DNA of 64,000 nucleotides, from the NCBI GenBank assembly GCA_049650345.1, contig JBARZY010000140.1:84879-148878 (forward strand), given 5' to 3'. Source of the stretch: Glaciecola sp049650345. GTDB lineage: Bacteria > Pseudomonadota > Gammaproteobacteria > Enterobacterales > Alteromonadaceae. Made by a program: the position numbers and the translations under genes. This document shows positions 7,813 to 15,982 of this stretch, piece after piece. Under the pieces are notes generated by a model. That model made no database searches. It was not told the origin of the DNA and saw only the letters and a program-made list of their open reading frames with translations. Positions within the stretch are counted from its first letter, which is position 1, and each line of letters opens with the position of its first letter.

Positions 7813-9107
7813 ATATCGCGATTGTTATAAATCGACTCGTCTAAGGCGTTTTCGCTTTTTGCTACGATGCATGCAACAGTGCAATCGCCGGTAACGTTAA
7901 CTACGGTTCGGGTCATGTCTAATAGTCGGTCTATACCAATGATTAACGCAATGCCTTCAACCGGTAAATTCACTTGTTGTAAGACCATGGCTAACATTAT
8001 CAAACCCACACCCGGTACACCGGCAGTACCAACTGACGCTAAAGTGGCAGTTAGGACGACCATTATCAAATCGCTGGTAGATAAATCGACACCGTAGACT
8101 TGAGCAATAAACACCGTTGCAACACCTTGCATGATTGCTGTGCCGTCCATGTTTATAGTGGCGCCTAGGGGGATTGTAAATGATGCTACAGAACGATCAA
8201 CGCCCATTTTGTTGCGAGCGGTAGCCATAGTGATAGGCAAAGTGGCGCTACTGCTTGATGAACTGAAGGCGAAAATAGCCGTGTCTTTCATTTTATAGAA
8301 TAAGGTGACAGGGTTAAGCTTTGCCAACGTTGCAAGCAACACTGGGAAAGTAATGAGGGCATGCATGATCAGTAATAAAAACACCAGAATGAAGTATTGG
8401 AGTATATTTCCAAATGCATTGATGTCGACAGTAGCAGCCAGTTTTGCCATTAAGAAAAACACACCGTATGGCGCTAAGTTCATAATGATCACTACCACTT
8501 TCATTATGACTTCATTTAAAGCTTCAAAGCCGGCGCGTACTTTTTCGCCTTGTTCTTTAGCCATACTAATAGCCACACCCACTAGCAATGAAAACACAAT
8601 AATTTGCAGCATGTTACCTTCGGCCATGGCCGCAATTGGGTTGGAAGGGAACATGTTAATAATAACTTGGGCAAGGCCGGGGGCCTCTTTCGCCGCAAAT
8701 TGTGCTTCAGTAGGTATTGTAAAGCCTTCGCCTGGTTGAATGATTAACGCCATCACCAAAGCGAAAGAGACGGCAATAAAGGTGGTGAGTAGATACAGCG
8801 CTAGCGACTTTCCGCCTAAACGGCCTAATTTACTTGGGTCGGACAAACTGCTTACGCCGCACACCAGAGATACAAACACTAGGGGGACAACCAGCATTTT
8901 AAGAGAGTTGACAAATATTTTGCCGCCCACCTCAAACACACCTTGTACAAAAAAGCCCTGAAATGAGAAATGTATACCTAATAATGAAAATGTAAAATCG
9001 CCCGTGTCGTCAAACGACATTTGTATTAAAGCGCCTATCACGATTCCGGCTAGCATGCCGATAAGGATACGTAATGTTAAATTTGATTTTGCAACTGCGT
9101 TGGACAT
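7809..9107 (-). CDS. Dicarboxylate/amino acid:cation symporter (DAACS family)
   Basis: A 432-residue inner-membrane secondary transporter of the glutamate/aspartate/dicarboxylate:H+ or Na+ family (GltP/DctA/GltPh-like). The family hallmarks are visible: the Ser-rich re-entrant hairpin 1 SSSSSSATLP near residue 278, the NMDGT motif of TM7 near residue 318, hairpin 2 SVGTAGVPG, and DRLLDMTRTVVNVTGD in TM8 with the Arg and Asp that contact substrate in acidic amino acid carriers. The TM8 Arg suggests glutamate/aspartate or dicarboxylates; sequence alone does not choose between them. It is monocistronic and convergent with lolE. Confidence 0.88.
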   Translation of the reverse strand: MSNAVAKSNLTLRILIGMLAGIVIGALIQMSFDDTGDFTFSLLGIHFSFQGFFVQGVFEVGGKIFVNSLKMLVVPLVFVSLVCGVSSLSDPSKLGRLGGKSLALYLLTTFIAVSFALVMALIIQPGEGFTIPTEAQFAAKEAPGLAQVIINMFPSNPIAAMAEGNMLQIIVFSLLVGVAISMAKEQGEKVRAGFEALNEVIMKVVVIIMNLAPYGVFFLMAKLAATVDINAFGNILQYFILVFLLLIMHALITFPVLLATLAKLNPVTLFYKMKDTAIFAFSSSSSSATLPITMATARNKMGVDRSVASFTIPLGATINMDGTAIMQGVATVFIAQVYGVDLSTSDLIMVVLTATLASVGTAGVPGVGLIMLAMVLQQVNLPVEGIALIIGIDRLLDMTRTVVNVTGDCTVACIVAKSENALDESIYNNRDI

Positions 9108-9246
9108 ACCAAGACCTATTGTTATTGGTTATTAGTCTGAATACCTAAGGTTAACAAGTATAACGTAATTTCTATACCGTTTTATACAATATGTTATCAG
9201 GTTAGTAGGCATTGCGAAGACTACTTTTGAACGAATAGGTAAATAA

Positions 9247-11454
9247 ATGAAAACCACCCGATTATTAATTTTATTTCTCGCCAGCATGATATTTGTGGTT
9301 TCTTGTGGTGGTGGCAGTGAGTCTCTTACGCGCGAGGTAGAAGTTGATCCCGCAGATGAAGCCGACTCTGGCGAAACAGAAACATCTCAATCTTTAGCAC
9401 TTACTTTATTAGACGCATCTGCAGTTGCTACCACGCAAGTAGCAGATGGCGCACCGCTAACCGTGCAAGCAGTGCTAACGAATAGTGCAGGTGCGGCAAT
9501 CGCGAACGAGGTAGTTACTTTTGTGCTAAGCACGCCTCAGTTAGCGAACTTTTCAAACGACACTGCAACTGCATTAACTGACGCTAATGGCATCGCCAGC
9601 TTGCAATTAACGGTGGGCGAGTTATCTGGCAGCGGCACCATCACCGCAAGTGTTGAAAGCGCAGATGCGGTCACTATTGGTTTTACCAGCAGTGGAGCGC
9701 AACAAGCAATTCCTGTTTCTGTAAACCTATTTGCAAGCACCGAACAACTCGCTTCAAGCGGCGGTGATCAAATAGAATTGATTGCGGTTGTAAAAAATGA
9801 ACAAAACATTTTGCTACCAAACATACCAGTATCGTTTGAGGCTGACCAAGATGCCTCACTTATAATTATTGATTCAGAAACCCGAGATGATGGCACCGCA
9901 AGAGCAACGCTAACCACCGACAACAACAAACAAAACCGAGCGATAACAGTAACGGCAAATACATCGTCGTTATCAGGATTAGTGCGGGTATATGTGGTGG
10001 GTACAGAGGTGAATATAAATGGCGCAAATTCAGTAATTATAAATGATTCTACGCCAATTACGATTTTGTTGGCTGACTCTGATGGGACCGGTATTGCTAA
10101 TCAGACTGTTAATTTGAGTGTAGGTGTGGGCTCATTTAATGGTGTTGGCTCTGACATATCTGTTGTCACAGGTGCAAACGGTCAAGTTACCGTTAATTAT
10201 GAAGCAAGCCAAAGTGGAAGTTACATAATTGAAGCAACATCGTTAGGTCTGACTGAAGAATTCGATATACAAGTTCAGGAAGATGATTTTAGCTTTTCTG
10301 ATTTACCAAGCGGTATTGTTGAAGTCGATCAAGATTATGATATTACCCTAAAATGGTTCAAAGACAACAACGCCTTCGCTGGGGGTGATATTACGGTTAC
10401 TACATCGCGAGGTGAAATTAGCGTGGGCGGCGACAATACGGTCAACACCGTTACAACTGATGCCAATGGTTTAGCTACTATTACCATTAATAGCCTGTTT
10501 GCTGGGCCTGCATCCATCTCAGCAGTGGGTGAAGATGATGATGAAAAAAAGGTAACAGCGCGTGCACAAATTAACTTTGTATCAAAATCGGTAGACAGCG
10601 TATTTGTGGATGCTACTCCGGATATAATTGGCCCTGAGGGCCAAACAGCAACAATAACCGCAGCGCTTCGCGATGCGAGAGGTAACTTAGTACAAGGTGA
10701 ACCGGTTAATTTTAGGCTGGTAGCCGATTCTTCTGGAGGCAGTATATCGCCTAATACCGTACTCACTGATAGCAATGGGATTGCGTCAACGGTATACACA
10801 TCAAATGCCGTCAGTTCCGACAATGGTGTGGTAATTGGTGCCGAAAGCGGAGGCGTAAGCGGCACCACTGAGCTTACAGTAGGTGATCGTGCATTTGATA
10901 TTGTACTGGGCACGGGTAACGATTTAATTGACGAAGATAATACTAGCTTCATAAAAGAATTCAGTGTGTTCGTTACCGACGCTTCCGGCCGCCCTGTAAG
11001 CGATGCATCTTTGACGGCTGCGGTTATTCCGACCTCTACGGCAGCCTACAGAAAGGGTTTTTGGACCTGGGATGATGTACTAGGCGCTCATGTTGCCACG
11101 GTAACGGTGGTATGCTTATCGGAAGATGTAGACAAAGACGGTATATTGGATACAGGTGAGGATACTAACGTAGACGGTATGTTAACCCCTGGCAATGTGG
11201 CTACTGTTAACTTTAAAGATAACATTATGCGCACTGATGATTTTGGACAGGCGATAGTGCAAGTGAGATACCCCCAGCAAAATGGTTTTTGGTCATCGGT
11301 TAAATTAACCGTGTCGGGACAATCTGCTGGGACGGAATCGAACGCAAGTCAATCGTTTGTACTGCCTGTTTCTAGCGACGATATAGTCGACGAGGCAAAT
11401 CCACCGCCTGGCAGTCCGTTTGGCACTAGCGGAAGTTGCAGTGATACAGACTAA
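9247..11454 (+). CDS. Lipoprotein with tandem bacterial Ig-like (Big_1/invasin-type) domains
   Basis: A 735-residue surface lipoprotein. The N-terminus has a signal peptide ending in the lipobox VVSC, then GGGSES, so the mature protein begins with an acylated Cys near residue 20. About six Ig-like domains of ~90 residues follow. Their repeated 'TDxNGxAxxxxx' strand is seen as TDANGIASLQL, TRDDGTARATL, TGANGQVTVNY, TDANGLATITI, TDSNGIASTVY and the last DDFGQAIVQV. There is no beta-barrel or catalytic domain, so an adhesive or structural role is inferred only. A short Pro/Gly/Ser tail ends it. A bidirectional terminator follows, and the gene stands alone. Confidence 0.82.
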   Translation: MKTTRLLILFLASMIFVVSCGGGSESLTREVEVDPADEADSGETETSQSLALTLLDASAVATTQVADGAPLTVQAVLTNSAGAAIANEVVTFVLSTPQLANFSNDTATALTDANGIASLQLTVGELSGSGTITASVESADAVTIGFTSSGAQQAIPVSVNLFASTEQLASSGGDQIELIAVVKNEQNILLPNIPVSFEADQDASLIIIDSETRDDGTARATLTTDNNKQNRAITVTANTSSLSGLVRVYVVGTEVNINGANSVIINDSTPITILLADSDGTGIANQTVNLSVGVGSFNGVGSDISVVTGANGQVTVNYEASQSGSYIIEATSLGLTEEFDIQVQEDDFSFSDLPSGIVEVDQDYDITLKWFKDNNAFAGGDITVTTSRGEISVGGDNTVNTVTTDANGLATITINSLFAGPASISAVGEDDDEKKVTARAQINFVSKSVDSVFVDATPDIIGPEGQTATITAALRDARGNLVQGEPVNFRLVADSSGGSISPNTVLTDSNGIASTVYTSNAVSSDNGVVIGAESGGVSGTTELTVGDRAFDIVLGTGNDLIDEDNTSFIKEFSVFVTDASGRPVSDASLTAAVIPTSTAAYRKGFWTWDDVLGAHVATVTVVCLSEDVDKDGILDTGEDTNVDGMLTPGNVATVNFKDNIMRTDDFGQAIVQVRYPQQNGFWSSVKLTVSGQSAGTESNASQSFVLPVSSDDIVDEANPPPGSPFGTSGSCSDTD

Positions 11455-11456
11455 AT

Positions 11457-11484
11457 AAAAAAGCCCATCAAATGGGCTTTTTTT
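11457..11484. terminator. Bidirectional rho-independent terminator
   Basis: AAGCCCAT (11461-11468) pairs with ATGGGCTT (11472-11479) around a 3-base loop, with A4 before and T-tract after. It serves the Ig-repeat lipoprotein gene on the + strand and the convergent astB on the - strand. Confidence 0.85.
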
Positions 11485-11514
11485 ATTCTTGTATGATCCA
11501 ATGTAAGCGCAAAG

Positions 11515-12855
11515 TTAAGGCTGCTGAAAAGGATACACAGAGCCCAAATGCATAATTTGAGTTAGCTCATCTAGGGCGGTGCGAGACTCATTTAACAGCA
11601 TGGCGTCAGCTAAATCATCTGCGCACAAACGGTCGCGATAATGTTTTTCAACCCATTGAGTAAGTTTTGCGAACAACACATCATTCATAATGGCGTTCGG
11701 ATTAACGGCTTTTTGCTGTGCGTCATTCATCACCACACGCAATCGCAAGCATGCGGGGCCACCGCCATTTTGCATACTTTGTTTTACGTCAAAAAATTTG
11801 ACTTCAGAAATAGGGTTGCTGTCTGTCATCAGTGATTTTAGATACTGATTTACCGCATTGTTTTCTTCACAATCGGTTGGGGCAATAATCACCATGTCAC
11901 CCGATGGTAGGTTAATAAGCTGGGTGTTGAATAAATAACTTTTTACTGCATCTTGAATAGGCACTGCATGGGTAGGCACTTCAATAAAATGAAAGTTATC
12001 ACTGCCAAAACTGGTGAGTATGTCAGTGCGCATTTGTGCGGTGTTTAAAAACGCTTGCTCGTGGTAAAACAATACGTTCTTGTTACCAACTGCGATAACG
12101 TCGTTATGAAATACGCCCTGATCGATAACGTCAGGATTTTGCTGTGCATATACGGTTTTATTGTCGTCTAATTGGTGTAAACGCGCCACTGCTTGGCTAG
12201 CCTCAAAGGTTTGCCTTGCAGGGAATGTTTTAGGCGCAGGATATCTGTCGTTAAAAGCATGTTTGCCATATACAAAAAACTCAACACCATGATCACCGTA
12301 CTCGCTACAAAAACGGGTATGATTAGCCGCGCCTTCATCGCCAAAGTGATCATTTTCAGGCAAATGCTGATGATGTTCAAAATGTGCGTTATCAGCAAAG
12401 ATTGCTTTTAATATGTTACCGGTAACCGTAGGTTCTATTGAACGGTGAAATTTGTTAGTTAAGTTAGCGGGTGTGAAATGCAGTTTGTTGTCCCGTGTAT
12501 CAGCGCTAGGAGACACTGTAGCCGCATTAGCAGTCCACATTGAAGACGCTGAGCAACACGCTAAAAATATGGCTGGAGCTTGCTTGTATGCTGTTTGTAG
12601 AACTTGTGCATCGGTACCGGTAAACCCTAAACGGCGCAAGCTATACACATCGGGACGCTCCTGTGGTGCCAGTACACCTTGAAGCATTCCTATATCAGCC
12701 AAGGCTTTCATTTTCCCCAAACCTTGCAAAGCAGCTTGTTTAGGATTACTCACAGCATTGGCATTTGATTTTGACGCAACATTGCCAAATGATAGCCCCG
12801 CGTAATTATGGGTTGGCCCAACCAGGCCATCAAAATTTGCTTCTATTGTATTCAT
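11515..12855 (-). CDS. astB: N-succinylarginine dihydrolase
   Basis: A 446-residue amidinotransferase-fold enzyme, the second step of arginine succinyltransferase catabolism: N2-succinylarginine to N2-succinylornithine, 2 NH3 and CO2. The start with EANFDGLVGPTHNYAGLS and the catalytic Cys region NGGGPACLRLRV near residue 365 are diagnostic; the His is expected near VFHNDVIAVGN. Length matches E. coli AstB (447). The other ast genes (astA, astC, astD, astE) are not adjacent, so astB is a solitary unit here. An ARG-box-like site lies upstream at 12932-12949. The gene is convergent with the Ig-repeat lipoprotein. Confidence 0.93.
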   Translation of the reverse strand: MNTIEANFDGLVGPTHNYAGLSFGNVASKSNANAVSNPKQAALQGLGKMKALADIGMLQGVLAPQERPDVYSLRRLGFTGTDAQVLQTAYKQAPAIFLACCSASSMWTANAATVSPSADTRDNKLHFTPANLTNKFHRSIEPTVTGNILKAIFADNAHFEHHQHLPENDHFGDEGAANHTRFCSEYGDHGVEFFVYGKHAFNDRYPAPKTFPARQTFEASQAVARLHQLDDNKTVYAQQNPDVIDQGVFHNDVIAVGNKNVLFYHEQAFLNTAQMRTDILTSFGSDNFHFIEVPTHAVPIQDAVKSYLFNTQLINLPSGDMVIIAPTDCEENNAVNQYLKSLMTDSNPISEVKFFDVKQSMQNGGGPACLRLRVVMNDAQQKAVNPNAIMNDVLFAKLTQWVEKHYRDRLCADDLADAMLLNESRTALDELTQIMHLGSVYPFQQP

Positions 12856-12931
12856 ACTTTACCCTTGCGCCCGTTATTTTGCATGTATACTGCTAGTTTT
12901 GCATGTTTATATAACAGTGCAATATCGCAGT

Positions 12932-12949
12932 AGTGAATAAATATTAAGT
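12932..12949. promoter_or_regulatory. Likely ARG box (ArgR operator) upstream of astB
   Basis: AGTGAATAAATATTAAGT matches the ArgR consensus WNTGAATWWWWATTCANW with TGAAT, a four-base A/T core and ATTAA (one change from ATTCA). Next to it TTAAGT at 12952-12957 and ACTTAA at 12964-12969 form a second inverted repeat. The box is 77 bases or more before the astB start. The 314-base region between astB and topA (12856-13169) otherwise shows A+T-rich promoter-like sequence and no gene. Confidence 0.5.
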
Positions 12950-13169
12950 GGTTAAGTATACTGACTTAAGTAGGCTTGCCAATTATTTTTTATGAAAAAC
13001 ATAATAAAAACAAAGGCTTTTAGTATTAACTAATAGATAGTTATATAGAACAGCTTGTTTTCTATTCACTTTACAGATATATCTTTAAATAGGAAATGTG
13101 ATTAACTGGGCGTTAAATAATAACGTCAACTTTAGCAAATCGTTATTTTTACAAGGTTTTTAAATTTAA

Positions 13170-15860
13170 ATGGGCAAATCACTCGTTATTGTAGAGTCTC
13201 CTGCAAAAGCTAAAACGATAAATAAATATTTAGGCAATGATTTTGTTGTGAAATCGAGTGTGGGACACATTCGTGACCTTCCCACAAAGTCATTGGGCTT
13301 AATTGAACCTAAAAAATCAGCCAAAGAACTGAAAGATTGGGACGAACAAGACAAGCTTGCATATTTAAAGCAACATGAGTACCGAAAACTGGTTGATAGA
13401 ATGGGGGTTGATCCTCATCAAAACTGGCATGCGCATTACCAAATATTGCAAGGCAAAGAAAAAGTCGTTAACGAGCTAAAAAAACTAGCAAAGCAAGCTG
13501 ACACTATCTATCTCGCAACCGATTTGGATAGAGAGGGTGAGGCCATCGCATGGCATTTACAAGAACTTCTCAATGCCAAAGGTAAAGAGTTTAAACGAGT
13601 GGTGTTTAACGAAATTACCAAAACTGCTATTCAAGATGCTTTCTCAAAGCCCAGCGAAGTGAACATCAATAGAGTAAACGCACAGCAAGCAAGACGCTTC
13701 CTAGACCGTGTGGTAGGTTTTATGTTGTCTCCACTGCTCTGGAAGAAAGTGGCTCGAGGCTTGTCAGCAGGGCGTGTACAGTCAGTTGCTGTGCGCTTAG
13801 TGGTTGAGCGTGAACGTGAAATCAAGGCGTTTGTGCCAGAAGAGTTTTGGGATATTCATACTGATTTGGCGACAAAAGCAGCGACTGCTGAACCTATTCG
13901 TATGCTGGTCAACAAACAAAATGACAAGGCTTTCAAGCCGGTTAATGAAGCACAAGCGACTGCGGCAGTTAACAATTTACAATCAGTTGACTTTGAAGTT
14001 GTCAGTAGGGAGTCAAAACCTACCCAAAGTAAACCGTCTGCACCATTTATTACATCAACACTCCAGCAAGCTGCAAGCACACGATTGGGGTTTGGTGTGA
14101 AGAAAACCATGACTATGGCCCAACGTTTGTATGAAGCGGGTCATATTACGTATATGCGTACCGATTCAACCAACTTAAGTGGTGAAGCGGTTAATGCCTG
14201 TCGTGACTATATCGAAAAAGAATTTGGCAGTGCGTATATTCCAGCTAATCCCATAAGATATGGTAGTAAAGATGGCGCTCAAGAGGCTCACGAAGCTATC
14301 AGACCTTCTAACGTAGGTGTGACTGCACTCAGCCTAAAAGAAATGGAAAGAGACGCACAGCGATTATATGAGTTGATTTGGAGTCAGTTTTTGGCTTGCC
14401 AAATGACACACGCTAAATACGATGCTACCACCATTAAGGTAAAAGCAGGAGATTTTGAATTATCAGCAAAAGGTAGAGTGCTGGTGTTTGACGGTTGGAC
14501 ACGCGTATTAAAGCAGTTGAAAAAGAAAAACGACGAAGCAGCAGAGCTGCCTAACGTGAAGCCTGGTGATAGTTTAAGTTGCTTGCGTATTGAGCCTAAA
14601 CAACATTTTACTAAGCCTATCGCACGTTTTAATGAAGCTTCGTTGGTAAAAGAATTAGAAAAACGCGGTATAGGTAGACCTTCTACCTACGCAAGTATTA
14701 TCTCAACTATTCAAGACCGCGGCTATGTCAGACTAGACTCCAAACGTTTTTACGCAGAGAAAATGGGTGAAATCGTAAATGATCGCTTGGTCGATAATTT
14801 CGCCGACCTCATCAGCTACGAGTTTACATCTAACATGGAGCAACAGCTTGATGATATCGCCCATGGTGAACGTGCATGGAAAAAGGTACTTGATAATTTC
14901 TATAGCGATTTTGAAAATAAGCTTTCACAAGCAGAACTAGATCAAGACAGCGGCGGTATGCAGCCTAATCAGGCGGTGCCAGTTGATGTTGAGTGCAGTG
15001 TTTGTAGTCGTCATATGAACTTACGAACAGCCAGCACAGGGGTATTTTTGGGTTGTTCTGGTTATGCGTTGCCGGTTAAAGAACGCTGTACACAAACCAT
15101 GAACTTAACACCTGGCGATGAAGTTATTAAAGTAGACGATGACGAAGAGTTGGAAACCGAGGCGCTACGTGCTAAAAAACGCTGTCCGGTATGTGAAACA
15201 GCCATGGACAGCTACTTGGTAGACGAAAATCGTAAACTTCATGTTTGCGGCAATGCGCCAAGTTGTATGGGTTATGAAATAGAAAAAGGCACGTTTAAAA
15301 TTAAAGGCTACGATGGGCCCATTATTGAGTGCGATAAATGCAAAAGCGACATGGAGTTGAAAAATGGGCGTTTTGGCAAATATTTCGGTTGTACCAATGA
15401 AGAATGTAAAAATACCCGTAAGCTATTGCGAAATGGCGAAGCTGCGCCACCTAAAGAAGATCCAGTGTTTCTACCGGAATTGAAATGCGCTAACTCCGAC
15501 GCTCACTTTGTATTCAGAGACGGTGCATCGGGTGTGTTTATGGCAGCCTCTACCTTCCCTAAATCGCGTGAAACACGTGCGCCTTTAGTTGAAGAACTGG
15601 CACGCTTTAGAGACCGCATCTCGCCTAAGTTTTATTACCTAGCAGATGCGCCCGCTGCAGACCCTGATGGTAACCCTACTATGGTGCGCTATAGTCGCAA
15701 AACTAAGCAGCAATACGTGATGTCTGAAGACGAAAATAAAAAAGCCACAGGCTGGAGCGCTTGGTATGAAAATAACAAGTGGGTAGTGGATGATAAGCGC
15801 AAAAAGCCGGTAAAAAAAGCGGCCAAGAAAACCACAAAGAAAGCGGCAACTAAAAAGTAG
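13170..15860 (+). CDS. topA: DNA topoisomerase I (type IA)
   Basis: An 896-residue type IA topoisomerase that relaxes negative supercoils. The Toprim domain is at the N-terminus (LVIVESPAKAKTINKYL; acidic triad in DLDREGEA near residue 118). The active-site Tyr is Tyr328 in YMRTDSTNLS. The C-terminal part carries three Cys4-type zinc-ribbon modules (CSVC...C...C near 610, CPVC...C...C near 672, CDKC...C...C near 715), then a non-zinc region and a Lys-rich tail ending KKAATKK that would bind DNA or RNA polymerase. Length is close to E. coli TopA (865). It is followed by a strong terminator. Confidence 0.97.
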   Translation: MGKSLVIVESPAKAKTINKYLGNDFVVKSSVGHIRDLPTKSLGLIEPKKSAKELKDWDEQDKLAYLKQHEYRKLVDRMGVDPHQNWHAHYQILQGKEKVVNELKKLAKQADTIYLATDLDREGEAIAWHLQELLNAKGKEFKRVVFNEITKTAIQDAFSKPSEVNINRVNAQQARRFLDRVVGFMLSPLLWKKVARGLSAGRVQSVAVRLVVEREREIKAFVPEEFWDIHTDLATKAATAEPIRMLVNKQNDKAFKPVNEAQATAAVNNLQSVDFEVVSRESKPTQSKPSAPFITSTLQQAASTRLGFGVKKTMTMAQRLYEAGHITYMRTDSTNLSGEAVNACRDYIEKEFGSAYIPANPIRYGSKDGAQEAHEAIRPSNVGVTALSLKEMERDAQRLYELIWSQFLACQMTHAKYDATTIKVKAGDFELSAKGRVLVFDGWTRVLKQLKKKNDEAAELPNVKPGDSLSCLRIEPKQHFTKPIARFNEASLVKELEKRGIGRPSTYASIISTIQDRGYVRLDSKRFYAEKMGEIVNDRLVDNFADLISYEFTSNMEQQLDDIAHGERAWKKVLDNFYSDFENKLSQAELDQDSGGMQPNQAVPVDVECSVCSRHMNLRTASTGVFLGCSGYALPVKERCTQTMNLTPGDEVIKVDDDEELETEALRAKKRCPVCETAMDSYLVDENRKLHVCGNAPSCMGYEIEKGTFKIKGYDGPIIECDKCKSDMELKNGRFGKYFGCTNEECKNTRKLLRNGEAAPPKEDPVFLPELKCANSDAHFVFRDGASGVFMAASTFPKSRETRAPLVEELARFRDRISPKFYYLADAPAADPDGNPTMVRYSRKTKQQYVMSEDENKKATGWSAWYENNKWVVDDKRKKPVKKAAKKTTKKAATKK

Positions 15861-15888
15861 ACGTGCGGCATAGTTGTTAGTGAGTCAA

Positions 15889-15920
15889 AAAAAAGGAACC
15901 AAAATTGAGGTTCCTTTTTT
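15889..15920. terminator. Bidirectional terminator between topA and rne
   Basis: AAAAAAGGAACC (15889-15900) pairs with GGTTCCTTTTTT (15909-15920) around an 8-base loop, giving a 12-base stem with A- and T-tracts on either side. It can end topA (+) and rne (-). Confidence 0.85.
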
Positions 15921-15982
15921 GTCATTGTACTAAGTAACATAGAATACTGACACTATTTAGTGTCAGTATAATGCATTAACCA

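Noticed and set aside
8305..8739. 144-codon frame opposite the DAACS symporter
   Set aside because: Antisense to a transporter with all family motifs on the minus strand; translation has no domain.
10335..10952. 205-codon frame opposite the Ig-repeat lipoprotein
   Set aside because: Antisense shadow of repetitive Thr/Val-rich coding sequence; no ribosome site.
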